A stretch of 64,000 bases of DNA. It comes from Vibrio pomeroyi (GTDB lineage: Bacteria; Pseudomonadota; Gammaproteobacteria; Enterobacterales; Vibrionaceae). The stretch spans positions 1,116,001 to 1,180,000 of the forward strand of contig CP090855.1 in assembly GCA_041879425.1 (NCBI GenBank), in the 5' to 3' direction. The translations under genes and the position numbers were made by a program. Below the pieces are notes generated by a model that saw only the letters and a list, made by a program, of their open reading frames with translations, ran no database searches and was not told the DNA's origin. The stretch's first letter is position 1; each line of letters begins with the position of its first letter. Of the stretch, positions 9,246-18,807 are shown piece by piece.

Positions 9246-10109
9246 TTGAGTTTAGAAGTAGATATCATTTCACAGATAACCGAGCGTTTTCCCGCTCTTC
9301 GTGATGCAGAGAAAAAAGTCGCCAAGCTGATCATGGACGACATTGATTTTGCAGCCAATGCCAGCATCACAGAGCTTGCTGAAGGTGCTCAAGTCAGTGA
9401 AGCCACGATAACCCGTTTTGCTAAGGCGATCGGCTGTAACAACGTGCGTGATATGAAAATCAAGCTTGCTCAAACCCTGACCGTCGGCCAACGCTTTATT
9501 CTTGAACCGGTAAACCAAACGGGTTATCAAGGTATCTACGAATCAATCAAGCAGAGCCTAGACATCAACCGCACCTTGTTCAAGGAGCAAGACGTTGAAA
9601 CCGCGGTGAGTTGGCTGCACAACGCCAGACAGATCATTGCGATCGGCATGGGTGGCGGCTCAACCATTGCCTCTCAAGAGCTGCAACACCGACTGTTCCG
9701 ATTGGGTTATCCGGTTGTGTCGTACAACGATGGCTTAATGTCGCGCATGGTTGCTGCCACGGCAGATGCCAACGATGTGATGGTGATGATTTCCGCGACA
9801 GGCTTTACGCCAGTGATCACCGAAACCGCCGAGCTAGCGAAACAATACGGGCTTAAGATCATCGCGATTACCCCACAAGACACGCCACTGGCAAAGATTG
9901 CGAATATTGTTTTGCCAATCAAACACATGGAAACCGACTTCATCTACAAGCCATCAGCATCTCGCTACGCAATGTTGGCGTTGGTGGATGTGCTTTCGAT
10001 GGGCATGGCGGTCAATCACAAGAACCGTTCGCGCGATAAACTGCGTCGCTTGAAGGTTGCACTCGATTCTTACCGAGGCGGCGGTGACCGACAGCCTCTC
10101 GGTGACTAA
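9246..10109 (+). CDS. RpiR-family transcriptional regulator
   Basis: DNA-binding sugar-phosphate sensor of 287 residues. It has an N-terminal HTH_6 domain (about 1-77, with ITELAEGAQVSEATITRFAKAIGC) and a SIS domain (about 120-250, with GMGGGSTIAS and MISATGFTPVITETAELA). The start is TTG at 9246, supported by AAGGATC upstream. RpiR regulators often sense phosphorylated sugars or acids; here KDPG or KDG is a reasonable guess. It likely controls the divergent promoters at 7706-7881 through the 19-bp palindrome. Confidence 0.9.
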   Translation: MSLEVDIISQITERFPALRDAEKKVAKLIMDDIDFAANASITELAEGAQVSEATITRFAKAIGCNNVRDMKIKLAQTLTVGQRFILEPVNQTGYQGIYESIKQSLDINRTLFKEQDVETAVSWLHNARQIIAIGMGGGSTIASQELQHRLFRLGYPVVSYNDGLMSRMVAATADANDVMVMISATGFTPVITETAELAKQYGLKIIAITPQDTPLAKIANIVLPIKHMETDFIYKPSASRYAMLALVDVLSMGMAVNHKNRSRDKLRRLKVALDSYRGGGDRQPLGD

Positions 10110-10160
10110 ACGTTACCGAAACCAAGCTTGTCGCAGCTAAATCAAAATAGAATCTGAATT

Positions 10161-10209
10161 AAAAAGCCCCGCACTATTCACTCAATCGAGTCGATACTTC
10201 GGGGTTTTT
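10161..10209. terminator. Bidirectional terminator
   Basis: AAAAAGCCCCG (10161-10171) pairs with CGGGGTTTTT (10200-10209) with one bulged G, giving A/T tracts on both sides. It lies between the convergent RpiR and AAA ATPase genes. Confidence 0.75.
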
Positions 10210-10231
10210 GTAATTGTGATTTTGTCGGAAG

Positions 10232-10774
10232 TCACTCGTCTGAGTCAATTGAAGTTAAAATGAACTCGACTCGCTCCTCAACAGATAATTTAGGCACTTC
10301 CACCAGTTGATAACCAAACTGGGTATAGGCTGCCACCATCTTTTCATAGGTGGCGACCGCCTCTTTAAAATCTTGCTTGCGCTCTTGATCATTGATGAAA
10401 ATCGAATCCCATGGCGGGAAGATAAATACCTTGGCATTGTATTCGAGCTCATTACAGCTATTCAGCAAGGATTCTGGAATAGGCAGCGTTTCTAACAGGC
10501 TGTAACCGTATGAATCCACGATGCTTCTATCAAAGAAAACGAGTTGCTCACTTGCCTCAAATTCTTGGTAATTAGCTAACTCTTCTCGCACCATCTCATC
10601 ACGAAAAGCCACTTTATCTAACCATGGTAAGGCGCTACCTTGTTGCTCAACTTGGTGCTGAATGACTTTACGCCCGACTTCTGGTGCGCAGCGATAGCCC
10701 TTGCTTTTCAAAGCGTCGATGACCGAGGTTTTGCCCGATCCCGGCCCACCGGTAAATACGATTAGATTGTTCAA
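10232..10774 (-). CDS. AAA_28-type P-loop NTPase
   Basis: A 180-residue nucleotide-binding protein with Walker A GGPGSGKT at residues 9-16 and a kinase-like FFDRS motif. It resembles small AAA_28 ATPases or kinases of unknown physiological substrate. It is on the minus strand 53 bp downstream of the isochorismatase-like gene, so the two may be co-transcribed. No specific function can be assigned. Confidence 0.75.
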   Translation of the reverse strand: MNNLIVFTGGPGSGKTSVIDALKSKGYRCAPEVGRKVIQHQVEQQGSALPWLDKVAFRDEMVREELANYQEFEASEQLVFFDRSIVDSYGYSLLETLPIPESLLNSCNELEYNAKVFIFPPWDSIFINDQERKQDFKEAVATYEKMVAAYTQFGYQLVEVPKLSVEERVEFILTSIDSDE

Positions 10775-10827
10775 ATAGACCTCTTCAAAGGGGGAAAATA
10801 ACGAATTGAACGTTAACGAAACCCAAG

Positions 10828-11367
10828 TTAACGAATCAAGGACAGAATGGACTTAAATTCTGGTGCGCGGCAATCTTTCACTAGCTCGTACAGGCTCATT
10901 TCTAATCCCGTAATTTGGACACCAGCGTCACGCAATCGGCTGATGGCCAGTTTCTTGTTCAATGCTGTTCGTGAACTAATGCAGTCACCAACGACCTGAA
11001 CCTTGTAGCCAAGTTCCAACAACCCCATTGCAGTTTGATAGACACAAATATGAGCCTCAATGCCACACACTAACCACGTATCCACATCCTTGGCTTGCAC
11101 TGCCTCAACAAACTTAGGCTCGTTACACGCGTTGAACGTGGATTTCGGTATCGGCTTAGCGTCACTCAATAGGTCATTCAGCTCACTAACGGTTGCCCCC
11201 AACTTCTCTGGGTTCTGCTCCAAGCTAACAACAGGAAGACCTAAGAGCTTCGCTCCTTCAATCAGCTTTCCACAGTTAGCAATCAGTGTCTCGCTCTCAT
11301 CAACAAGGCGTGCGAGCTTGCCCTGAACATCCACAACCACCAAGCCTGTCTTTTGTTTCGTTAGCAT
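10828..11367 (-). CDS. Isochorismatase-family cysteine hydrolase
   Basis: A 179-residue hydrolase of the YcaC/isochorismatase-like group. The expected catalytic triad is visible: Asp13 (VVVDVQ), Lys75 (PIPKSTF) and Cys108 (EAHICVYQ), with the non-proline cis bond region just before the cysteine. Members hydrolyse amides or vinyl ethers; the substrate is not predictable here. It may form an operon with the AAA ATPase that follows. Confidence 0.85.
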   Translation of the reverse strand: MLTKQKTGLVVVDVQGKLARLVDESETLIANCGKLIEGAKLLGLPVVSLEQNPEKLGATVSELNDLLSDAKPIPKSTFNACNEPKFVEAVQAKDVDTWLVCGIEAHICVYQTAMGLLELGYKVQVVGDCISSRTALNKKLAISRLRDAGVQITGLEMSLYELVKDCRAPEFKSILSLIR

Positions 11368-11559
11368 GTTGACTCCTTGTTTTGGGCAGCCTGATTACTT
11401 ACGCAATCTGATGTGTATGTTTTCTACTATGTAATGATTCAGCTTACAAAGCCATACAGTAATACATAAAAGACTACGGAATAATGGTCATCAACGGTCG
11501 AAAGGCCGCAAAACAAAAATAATTGATACTGACATGACATTAAAGAGTGAGTAAGAAAA

Positions 11560-12144
11560 ATGAACAAGATTACGAAATCAGCATTAGCACTGGGCTTGAT
11601 CAGCGCGGTTTCTCTTCCAGCTTTAGCAGCAGGCACTGACGGCGGCGCATACATTGGTGGTGGCCTTAGCGTCTACCAAGATTCAGATACAGATGGCGCG
11701 CCGAGCTTAGATTCTAGCGGCATGGGTTACAACCTATACGGCGGTTACCAATTCAACCGTATCGTTGGCGTGGAACTTGGCTACACAGATTACGCAAACT
11801 ACAAAAACAGCACTGACAAGCTTTCACCAACGTCTATTTCTGTGTCAGCAAACCTAGGTTACACATTCGACAACACAATCCGCCCATTCGTATTGGCTGG
11901 TTTAAGCTCTGTCGACCTCAATGCGAATAGCGGTGCAGGATACGACGATGATAGCGGTACAGGCTTCCACTTTGGTGTTGGTGTTGAATACACGCCGGTT
12001 GAACACCTAACACTACGCCTAATCTCGCAAGCAGATGCGGTAAGCGTAGATGACTACTCAATTGGAAGTAACGGCTCATTCAAAAGCGATGACCATACGC
12101 TTGCATTCAACAGCATTAGCTTCGGTGGTTCATACAACTTCTAA
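11560..12144 (+). CDS. OmpA-like/OmpX-like outer-membrane beta-barrel protein
   Basis: A 194-residue outer-membrane protein with a signal peptide (residues 1-23, ending LPALAA) and an 8-strand type barrel: alternating aromatic strands such as GGYQFNRIVGVELGYTDY and the C-terminal phenylalanine in GGSYNF recognised by the Bam machinery. It resembles the N-terminal domain of OmpA but has no peptidoglycan-binding domain. It stands alone, with its own promoter region and a strong terminator. The role is unknown, perhaps envelope stability or adhesion. Confidence 0.82.
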   Translation: MNKITKSALALGLISAVSLPALAAGTDGGAYIGGGLSVYQDSDTDGAPSLDSSGMGYNLYGGYQFNRIVGVELGYTDYANYKNSTDKLSPTSISVSANLGYTFDNTIRPFVLAGLSSVDLNANSGAGYDDDSGTGFHFGVGVEYTPVEHLTLRLISQADAVSVDDYSIGSNGSFKSDDHTLAFNSISFGGSYNF

Positions 12145-12179
12145 TGTGATTGAACCACATAGAATAAGCTGAACATACT

Positions 12180-12235
12180 AATTCACTTTGCTGTTCCACC
12201 TTGTCATGAAGGTCACTCAGTAAAGTGAATTTTTT
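12180..12235 (+). terminator. Terminator after the outer-membrane protein gene
   Basis: AATTCACTTT (12180-12189) pairs with AAAGTGAATT (12222-12231), an inner ACCTT/AAGGT stem extends it, and T residues follow to 12235. Confidence 0.7.
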
Positions 12236-12375
12236 GTTTCTACACACCTATCGCGTCATTTCACTTTAACCAGTTATCGCTCATCACCGTCCAATTGAGC
12301 TTTATGCGTTGATATTAGAGCTTTCTTGGTAGCGAGACTAAAATAAAGGGATAAGAGACGCAGGAAAACAAACCT

Positions 12376-13998
12376 ATGAATCTACCAAGCTTAAACATGT
12401 CGATAAACAAGCTGCCCTTTGTGTTGGCTGTGTATTATCTGCTTGTCATCAACATCCCTCTCTCCCAAGAGCTGTTTAGTATTGTTCAGGCATCTAAGTC
12501 TGAAAGCGTTGCGTTTCTTATATCCATCCCTATCTTCTTCCTTGCTGCCTTCAATTTTATCTTCCAAGTCTTCAACTGGCCGATATTCTCCAAGCCATTT
12601 TTTATCTTCTTGCTCATCACCTCAACACTCGTCAGCTACAGCATGTTCAATTACGGCATCTATGTCGACTATGGGATGATAGAGAACGTATTCGAAACTA
12701 ATAGTGGCGAAGCAGCAAGCTATGTAAGTACCCACTCAATCTTATGGTTATTCGCGATGGGGATTGTCCCGTCACTCATCCTACTGTTTACCAAACTTAA
12801 GCGAGAGTCATGGAAAGATTTCTTTGTCTGGAAGTCGATTGGATTGCTCTCTTCATTGATTGTTATCGCGATTATTGCTGGGCTGTTTTACAAAGATTAT
12901 GTCTCGATTGGTCGCAATAACTCTCACATCAAAAAGATGATCATCCCAACCGAATATGTGTCATCCGCAGTCAAATACATCAATAACACCTATATCAAAG
13001 AACCCATCCCCTACCAAGAACTAGGGTTAGATGCGAAACAAACACCACAAGCCAAAGCGGCAACCAAACCGACCTTACTGGTGTTTGTGCTGGGTGAAAC
13101 CGCGCGCGTGTATAACTACCAATATCATGGCTATGAGAGAGAAACGAACGCTTACACCCAGCCTTACAACCCGATATTTTTCTCTGATGTTCAGTCGTGT
13201 GGCACAGCCACTGCAGTTTCTGTGCCGTGTATGTTCTCGAACATGAATCGCAGCAACTACGACCGAGACAAGGCTTACAATCAAGATAACGTGGTCGACA
13301 TCATGAACCGCGCGGGCATTCACTCTATCTGGCGAGAACATGATGGTGGAGACAAGGCGGTTGCACACCGAATCAAAGAGATGACGCTCGTCGCTAAAGA
13401 CAGCGACCCGTTATGTAATAACGATGTGTGCTACGACACAGCGATGCTGGAGAACTTCGAGCAAGATACTCAAGATCTCAGCCAAGATAGCATCATTTTC
13501 TATCATATTGCCGGATCTCATGGCCCTACTTACTTTGAACGCTATCCAGAAGAACATATGAAGTTCACACCAGACTGCGGTCGCGCCGATATTGAAAACT
13601 GTACCAAAGAGGAAGTGGTTAACACCTACGACAACACCATCTTGTACACGGATTTCTTCCTATCACAGGCGATGCAAAAGCTTGAGAAACTCACCGACAA
13701 ATACAACGTGGCATTGATGTATGTGTCCGATCACGGCGAGTCATTGGGAGAGAATGGCGTCTACTTACACGGCATGCCTTACTCGCTAGCACCAAAGGAA
13801 CAAACCCACGTTCCACTGATCTTTTGGATGTCGGATGGCTTTGCCGCTGAGAAAGGCATCAGTGACACGTGCTTGCGTAAAGCAGGAAAAGAACAGAGCT
13901 TCTCACACGATAACCTGTTCGACTCTTTGCTCGGCCTAATGGACGTTCAAACCCAAGAATACCGAGAGAACCAAGATATCTTCGCTGCGTGTCGATAA
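12376..13998 (+). CDS. eptA: Lipid A phosphoethanolamine transferase, EptA family
   Basis: Inner-membrane enzyme of 540 residues that moves phosphoethanolamine from phosphatidylethanolamine to lipid A on the periplasmic face. Five hydrophobic segments occupy about residues 12-175. A periplasmic alkaline-phosphatase-type domain follows, with the nucleophile Thr242 in VLGETAR and metal ligands in YVSDHGESLGE and YLHGMPY. Several cysteine pairs (QSCGTATAVSVPC, PLCNNDVC) match EptA disulfides. Such changes reduce binding of cationic peptides. No two-component regulator lies next to it. Confidence 0.9.
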   Translation: MNLPSLNMSINKLPFVLAVYYLLVINIPLSQELFSIVQASKSESVAFLISIPIFFLAAFNFIFQVFNWPIFSKPFFIFLLITSTLVSYSMFNYGIYVDYGMIENVFETNSGEAASYVSTHSILWLFAMGIVPSLILLFTKLKRESWKDFFVWKSIGLLSSLIVIAIIAGLFYKDYVSIGRNNSHIKKMIIPTEYVSSAVKYINNTYIKEPIPYQELGLDAKQTPQAKAATKPTLLVFVLGETARVYNYQYHGYERETNAYTQPYNPIFFSDVQSCGTATAVSVPCMFSNMNRSNYDRDKAYNQDNVVDIMNRAGIHSIWREHDGGDKAVAHRIKEMTLVAKDSDPLCNNDVCYDTAMLENFEQDTQDLSQDSIIFYHIAGSHGPTYFERYPEEHMKFTPDCGRADIENCTKEEVVNTYDNTILYTDFFLSQAMQKLEKLTDKYNVALMYVSDHGESLGENGVYLHGMPYSLAPKEQTHVPLIFWMSDGFAAEKGISDTCLRKAGKEQSFSHDNLFDSLLGLMDVQTQEYRENQDIFAACR

Positions 13999-14065
13999 TG
14001 ATCTTACTTGAGTGAGTAGTCGAAAAATGCAACTTGCCTAAATAAGCTCATCTCTATATCCCTCT

Positions 14066-14100
14066 AAAAAAGAAAAGACCTCGGTCTTTTCTTTTTTTTT
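14066..14100 (+). terminator. Terminator after eptA
   Basis: AGAAAAGAC (14071-14079) and GTCTTTTCT (14084-14092) form a stem with a CTCG tetraloop followed by a long T-tract to 14100. Confidence 0.85.
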
Positions 14101-14276
14101 CCATCGCTAACGTGACACCAGAGTGCTAATTTATAACCTCTAAACAATAAGCTACATTTATTAGAGAGCCCGAAGCACTCGTTATCTCGGCTCTCGCTCC
14201 CAAAAAATAGGGCTCTACATAGCACCTTAATAGTGCTCTAATCTCGATGGTTACGTCATATCATTAAGGACAACGA

Positions 14277-15212
14277 ATGGACGCTTTCATAATTTCAAGC
14301 TGGCAATTTTCTGAGGGTGTGGCACATGAACACACCACCAGCCCAGCCTCATTCGAGCAATCAACTTGGTATCACTGCCAAAGAGATGCTGACGGTTTGA
14401 GAGAATGGCTCCACAGTAATACGGTTCCAAATGCCATCATCGATTCATTACTCACCGATGACACCCGTCCTCGGTTCGAACAGTTTGGCCACGACTGTTT
14501 TTTGATGATTCTGCGAGGTATTAATCTAAACGAAGGTGCTAACCCTGACGACATGCTTAGCCTACGCATCTTATGGTACAAAGGCACTTTAATATCGACA
14601 CGTAAAGTTCCTTCAAAAGCGGTCAGTAATCTGATATCTGATCTCAAACAAAATCAAGGCCCGACATCATTACCTGATGTATTACTGGGCATGATACGTG
14701 GAATCAACCACAGTATTTCAACCTTCCTAGTACCCGTCGAACTATTAATTGACGAGTTAGAATCTACATCCAATATCGACATAAGATCCATTAACGCTCT
14801 GCATTCAAGGCTACTTAGACTAAGGCGTTATTTGAAGCCACAGAAATACGTTTTTGAGGATTTAATGAGTGACCTGCCTGCACCATTGAGTAAGCACAAC
14901 AGTCATATAAAGAACAGCCTTGATACCATCCTGAGAATTAATGAGTCTGTTGAGTTTTACATCGAACAAATTAATGTATTTTTAGCGAGCCTAAGTCAGC
15001 AACAAGCTGAAAAAATGAATAGAAATACGTACCTATTTTCTATCATTGCAGGTATTTTCCTCCCTGCTGGGTTTTTCACCGGTTTGCTGGGTGTCAATAT
15101 TGCAGGAATACCCGGAACAGATAACCCAATAGCATTCCCACTATTTTGCGTTGGGCTGCTCGTGGTCATAGCGGCAGAGGTCATTATTTTGAAAAAATTG
15201 AGGTTTATTTAA
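14277..15212 (+). CDS. zntB: ZntB-type CorA-family zinc/cation transporter
   Basis: A 311-residue CorA-superfamily protein with a large cytoplasmic N-terminal funnel domain and two C-terminal membrane helices. The loop between them reads TGLLGVNIAGIPG, the GVN signature of ZntB where CorA has GMN. ZntB moves zinc coupled to protons. The stop codon overlaps the ATG of the downstream mechanosensitive-channel gene (TAATG), so the two are translationally coupled. Confidence 0.85.
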   Translation: MDAFIISSWQFSEGVAHEHTTSPASFEQSTWYHCQRDADGLREWLHSNTVPNAIIDSLLTDDTRPRFEQFGHDCFLMILRGINLNEGANPDDMLSLRILWYKGTLISTRKVPSKAVSNLISDLKQNQGPTSLPDVLLGMIRGINHSISTFLVPVELLIDELESTSNIDIRSINALHSRLLRLRRYLKPQKYVFEDLMSDLPAPLSKHNSHIKNSLDTILRINESVEFYIEQINVFLASLSQQQAEKMNRNTYLFSIIAGIFLPAGFFTGLLGVNIAGIPGTDNPIAFPLFCVGLLVVIAAEVIILKKLRFI

Positions 15213-15787
15213 TGGTTGAGTTTTTGCAATCCAATATGTGGCTTAAACAAGTGGGTTTAGGTTTACTTCTTATCACTGTGTATTGGGTGATAAAACGCTT
15301 GGGGAAAAACTGGATAGAAACATTAGCGGAAAATAAGCGCGTCGAATTGAAGCGAAAGCAGTTCGTGATTAAGAGTTTCAATATCGTTCTTTTTCTACTT
15401 TTCATCGCTGTGTTTACGATTGTTCTTAACTTGGGTTTTGGTGATATTTCGCTGTTCTTATCATCCATATTTGCGGTGCTGGGTGTCGCTTTATTCGCGC
15501 AATGGTCGATTCTAAGTAACCTCACAGCCAGCGTACTAATATTTTTCGTATTCCCTTATCGCATTGGCGACAGAGTAAGAGTCGCGGAGAAAGACGAAGA
15601 CATCAGCGGTGTGATCATCGATATCACCATGTTCCACGTTATTCTTCGACACAGTTCGGGCAACATCATCACCTACCCTAATAACCTGATCCTACAAAAA
15701 GGCGTGATTAAGGTATTAGTTGATCCTGAGTTAAAGAGTGAAACTGTCGATTCTAAACTCATCAAAGCTGAAGACTCAGGAAAGTAA
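15212..15787 (+). CDS. Small MscS-like mechanosensitive channel
   Basis: A 191-residue membrane protein. The chosen start at 15212 overlaps the zntB stop codon and follows an AGG ribosome site. The N-terminal half contains about three hydrophobic segments; SLFLSSIFAVLGVALFAQWS matches the pore helix of MscS, followed by the beta domain (FPYRIGDRVRV, ...YPNNLILQKGVI). It lacks the C-terminal alpha/beta domain of full MscS, so it is a minimal version. It is coupled with zntB, suggesting a shared role in ion or osmotic balance. Confidence 0.82.
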   Translation: MVEFLQSNMWLKQVGLGLLLITVYWVIKRLGKNWIETLAENKRVELKRKQFVIKSFNIVLFLLFIAVFTIVLNLGFGDISLFLSSIFAVLGVALFAQWSILSNLTASVLIFFVFPYRIGDRVRVAEKDEDISGVIIDITMFHVILRHSSGNIITYPNNLILQKGVIKVLVDPELKSETVDSKLIKAEDSGK

Positions 15788-15823
15788 TGCACCCTATTCA
15801 ACGTCCCAATCAATAAGTTCAGC

Positions 15824-15849
15824 AGAGGGCAAAATATCTTGCCCTCTTT
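15824..15849 (+). terminator. Terminator after the zntB-mscS pair
   Basis: AGAGGGCAA (15824-15832) pairs with TTGCCCTCT (15839-15847), with a short T run following. Confidence 0.6.
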
Positions 15850-16052
15850 CAATTAACATCAGCTCTTCTGTTAACACCCACACACCTTTCAAAACTGTCG
15901 TTTTTATTCAATACCGGCCTCAAGCCGTCGCCTACAATTGCTGTTATTGAAACGTGGCTCAGCTAATCAATTATCTCATCGTCAATTGACGTACCTGAGA
16001 ACAAGATGACGACCACGCACTCTACCGAATCAAAACAGCAGGAATTCAAGCG

Positions 16053-16880
16053 ATGTTAGACATCAAGAAAATCTCAACACTTAGTGACTTAAGCGAACTT
16101 AAAACGGCTTACTTTGCTGAGTCAACAGCGCCACTTGATGGCATGTGGCACTTTGGTTTTGTACCAATGTCAGACCACTACGGCTTTTACGAAAACGACA
16201 TACTTGTGGGTTACTGCGTGTTAAATGGTGAAGGTTACTTACTTCAGTTTTACCTAGCACCAACAGCCAGCGCGAACATTGCTGATTTGTTCACCTTAAC
16301 CATCGAAAACAACAGCTCTGTGATTGGTGAAGTGAAAGGTGCATTCGTCAGCACCGCAGAGCCACAATACTTGTCGCTGTGTATGGACAATACTGAGTCA
16401 TTCAAAGTGAATGCGATGATGTACCGCCAGAACCAAGAAAGCGATGCTAGCCGTCATTCAGGCCGTATTGAAGACATTGAAATGACGCTCGCGACGAAAG
16501 AGCAACTCGATAAGCTTGTGGAATTTGCTTCATCAACGATTGGAGCACCGAAAGAGTGGCTAACTGGCTACTACAGCAATTTAATTGCTCGCCAAGAGCT
16601 GTGGGGTTACTGGGAAAATGAAAGCGTTCTTGCAACTGGAGAGTGCCGCAAGTTCGATGAGCACCAAACGCAGTTTGCAGACTTGGGCATGATTGTCGCA
16701 CAAGCAGAACGTGGTAAAGGCTTAGCAAAACGTGTGCTGAACTTTCTAACACAGCACGCCAACAGCCAAGGTTTGGAAGCGATGTGTTCAACAGAAGGTA
16801 GCAATATTGGCGCGCAGAAAGCGATTGCTCGTGCTGGGTTATCATCGAAAAACCGAATCCTACAGTTCGATTTTGATTAG
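16053..16880 (+). CDS. GNAT-family N-acetyltransferase
   Basis: A 275-residue protein. The acetyl-CoA-binding motif is in the C-terminal half (GMIVAQAERGKGLAKRVLNFLTQHA, about residues 212-236) and is followed by an AIARAGL motif. The N-terminal half looks like a second, degenerate GNAT-type fold (MSDHYGFYENDILVGYCVLN). The acceptor substrate is unknown. It is a single gene with no clear operon partner. Confidence 0.78.
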   Translation: MLDIKKISTLSDLSELKTAYFAESTAPLDGMWHFGFVPMSDHYGFYENDILVGYCVLNGEGYLLQFYLAPTASANIADLFTLTIENNSSVIGEVKGAFVSTAEPQYLSLCMDNTESFKVNAMMYRQNQESDASRHSGRIEDIEMTLATKEQLDKLVEFASSTIGAPKEWLTGYYSNLIARQELWGYWENESVLATGECRKFDEHQTQFADLGMIVAQAERGKGLAKRVLNFLTQHANSQGLEAMCSTEGSNIGAQKAIARAGLSSKNRILQFDFD

Positions 16881-17067
16881 GGTTCTACTTTAACAAATTA
16901 CTCACAGCCCAAGCGAAGCCAATTAAATTAAGCCCATATCCGTGACTCTATACATCCAGCGGTTATGGGATCAGCTTTTGGTGGCTATCGATTGCAAAGA
17001 CAAAACTATCTTCCTCAGCGATAGACACATATAGTTATTACAACGCTAACCTCAAATAGAATGTCGA

Positions 17068-17907
17068 ATGATCAATTGGTTACAGTCTCCAAAATCCTCC
17101 GTTGTTGCTCAGTACATTGATTGCTATTGGTTGATCGAGAAGACACCCAACGCCCAAACCCATCAATTTCCTAAGCTCAACCCTGACCCTTCAGCGCATT
17201 TGATTCTGTCTCCAAGCGACCAGCCTTATCACTACACGATAGAGCAACAGGTTGATCAAAGCATTGGCTGTCATTTACTGCTGCCACACCATAAAGCGAT
17301 TGAGCTAGATCACTCAAAGCCGTTTATTCATTTGGGCATCAAGTTCCATGTCGGAGCTTTGTACGCATTGAATATTCCAGACTGCCCACACCCGAGCCTA
17401 GATCGCGTTAACCCTATCGATCTCGTTAGTTTATTAAGCAATCCAAATGCCGATGCCATGTCGCTCATTAACCTCGCTCAAACCGACTTTGAAGCCTGTT
17501 GTCAGCAGCTGGATGAATTGCTGCTACCTTGGTTAACGTCAGCTAAAACAGACAGACACAGCGAACTCACCCGCAAGGTGTTAGAGATGCTTGGTACAAC
17601 ACCCATTGCAGAGCTTGGCGACAAACTGTTTTGCTCGCAGCGCACCTTAGAGCGAAGCTTCAACAAAGTGACCGGACTAACATTGAAACAGTGCCAATCG
17701 ATGAACAAACTCGAAGCGATGTTGGAATACCTTTATAAGCGAAATTTTGATGACATTGATTGGATCGATGTCGCCTATCAGTTTGGATTTAGCGACCAAC
17801 CACACCTGATTCGATACCTTAAGAAAACCATTGGCCTAACGCCCAACACCTATGCCAAAGAAGGTGGCTTAACCATAGATGTATATGGTGGAGTGAGATC
17901 GGAATAA
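17068..17907 (+). CDS. AraC-family transcriptional regulator
   Basis: A 279-residue regulator with an N-terminal sensing domain (about 1-150, beginning with IDCYWLIEK as in DUF6597-type proteins) and a C-terminal double HTH (about 185-270, with LFCSQRTLERSFNKVTGL and VAYQFGFSDQPHLIRYLKK). The ligand and target genes are not evident. It lies alone between a GNAT gene and a hydrolase gene on the same strand. Confidence 0.85.
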   Translation: MINWLQSPKSSVVAQYIDCYWLIEKTPNAQTHQFPKLNPDPSAHLILSPSDQPYHYTIEQQVDQSIGCHLLLPHHKAIELDHSKPFIHLGIKFHVGALYALNIPDCPHPSLDRVNPIDLVSLLSNPNADAMSLINLAQTDFEACCQQLDELLLPWLTSAKTDRHSELTRKVLEMLGTTPIAELGDKLFCSQRTLERSFNKVTGLTLKQCQSMNKLEAMLEYLYKRNFDDIDWIDVAYQFGFSDQPHLIRYLKKTIGLTPNTYAKEGGLTIDVYGGVRSE

Positions 17908-18040
17908 CTCATTCTTTATCTATAACGTATATTCTTTCTACAGTGAATACTCTGTCTGTTGTGTCCCATTAGCCGCAAGTTTTATTGAGTTTAGATTTGC
18001 GACTAAATATACTGGAGACACCATCAGACGGAGGACAAAA

Positions 18041-18673
18041 ATGAATAATAAAAACAAACATATAGTTTTAATTCATGGTCTATATATGCCTGCGTTGATC
18101 ATGCAATATCTGGATAGAAACTTCAAAAAACGTGGCTTTCAAACCCACAAGTTCGCTTACAACTCACTGCGTTTCCCTTCAGCCGCTAAACGCCTCAACC
18201 GCTTCGTGAATGCACGCTTTGATGAGCACGATGAGGTCTACTTCTTTGGTCACTCGCTCGGTGGCTTGCTGATCCGCCACTACTTTAAGTTTTACCAGCC
18301 CGACTTTGCCGACACCTGCATCATTACCGCGGGGACTCCACACAATGGCGCGACTATCGCTAAAACGCTGTCGAATCATGGCCTCGGATTTATATTTGGT
18401 TCGAGCAAGATGATCTTAAGTGATGGCTTGGGTGATTATGATATTGATGTGCCGATTGGTGTGATTACCGGCACCTACGACGCTGGTGTAGGTCGCATTG
18501 TATTGGGCAGAAACCCAGGTGATGGCACAGTTACGCTTGAAGACGCGAACCTGCGAGGCGCAACAGACACCTGCGCCCTCAAGCTCAACCACACTGCGCT
18601 TGTGTACTCTAAGGAAGTGGTTGCACTCTCAACTCAGTTCATCCAACACAGGGCTTTCAAGAGCGCTTCATAG
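18041..18673 (+). CDS. Alpha/beta hydrolase, lipase-like
   Basis: A 210-residue cytoplasmic alpha/beta hydrolase. VLIHGLY forms the oxyanion-hole region and FFGHSLGG carries the nucleophile Ser72; AGTPHNGA resembles the PGAP1/lipase-like subgroup. A likely acid is in DGTVTLEDA, and the His in KLNHTALV completes the triad. It has a strong GGAGG ribosome site. The natural ester or amide substrate is unknown. Confidence 0.82.
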   Translation: MNNKNKHIVLIHGLYMPALIMQYLDRNFKKRGFQTHKFAYNSLRFPSAAKRLNRFVNARFDEHDEVYFFGHSLGGLLIRHYFKFYQPDFADTCIITAGTPHNGATIAKTLSNHGLGFIFGSSKMILSDGLGDYDIDVPIGVITGTYDAGVGRIVLGRNPGDGTVTLEDANLRGATDTCALKLNHTALVYSKEVVALSTQFIQHRAFKSAS

Positions 18674-18749
18674 CTTATTTACGTTAGCTTTCACACATTT
18701 GCTCCTGTATCGAGCTCTTGTTCGATTATTTGTGATAGATAAAAACAAA

Positions 18750-18777
18750 AATACCACTCTGAGATAAGAGTGGTATT
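18750..18777 (-). terminator. Terminator of ctlX
   Basis: AATACCACTCT and AGAGTGGTATT form an 11-bp stem. On the minus strand it is followed by a T-rich tract (A-rich 18741-18750 on the plus strand), which fits termination of ctlX. Confidence 0.75.
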
Positions 18778-18807
18778 CAAAAATTCATATCTGAAAGTGA
18801 ATGCTTG

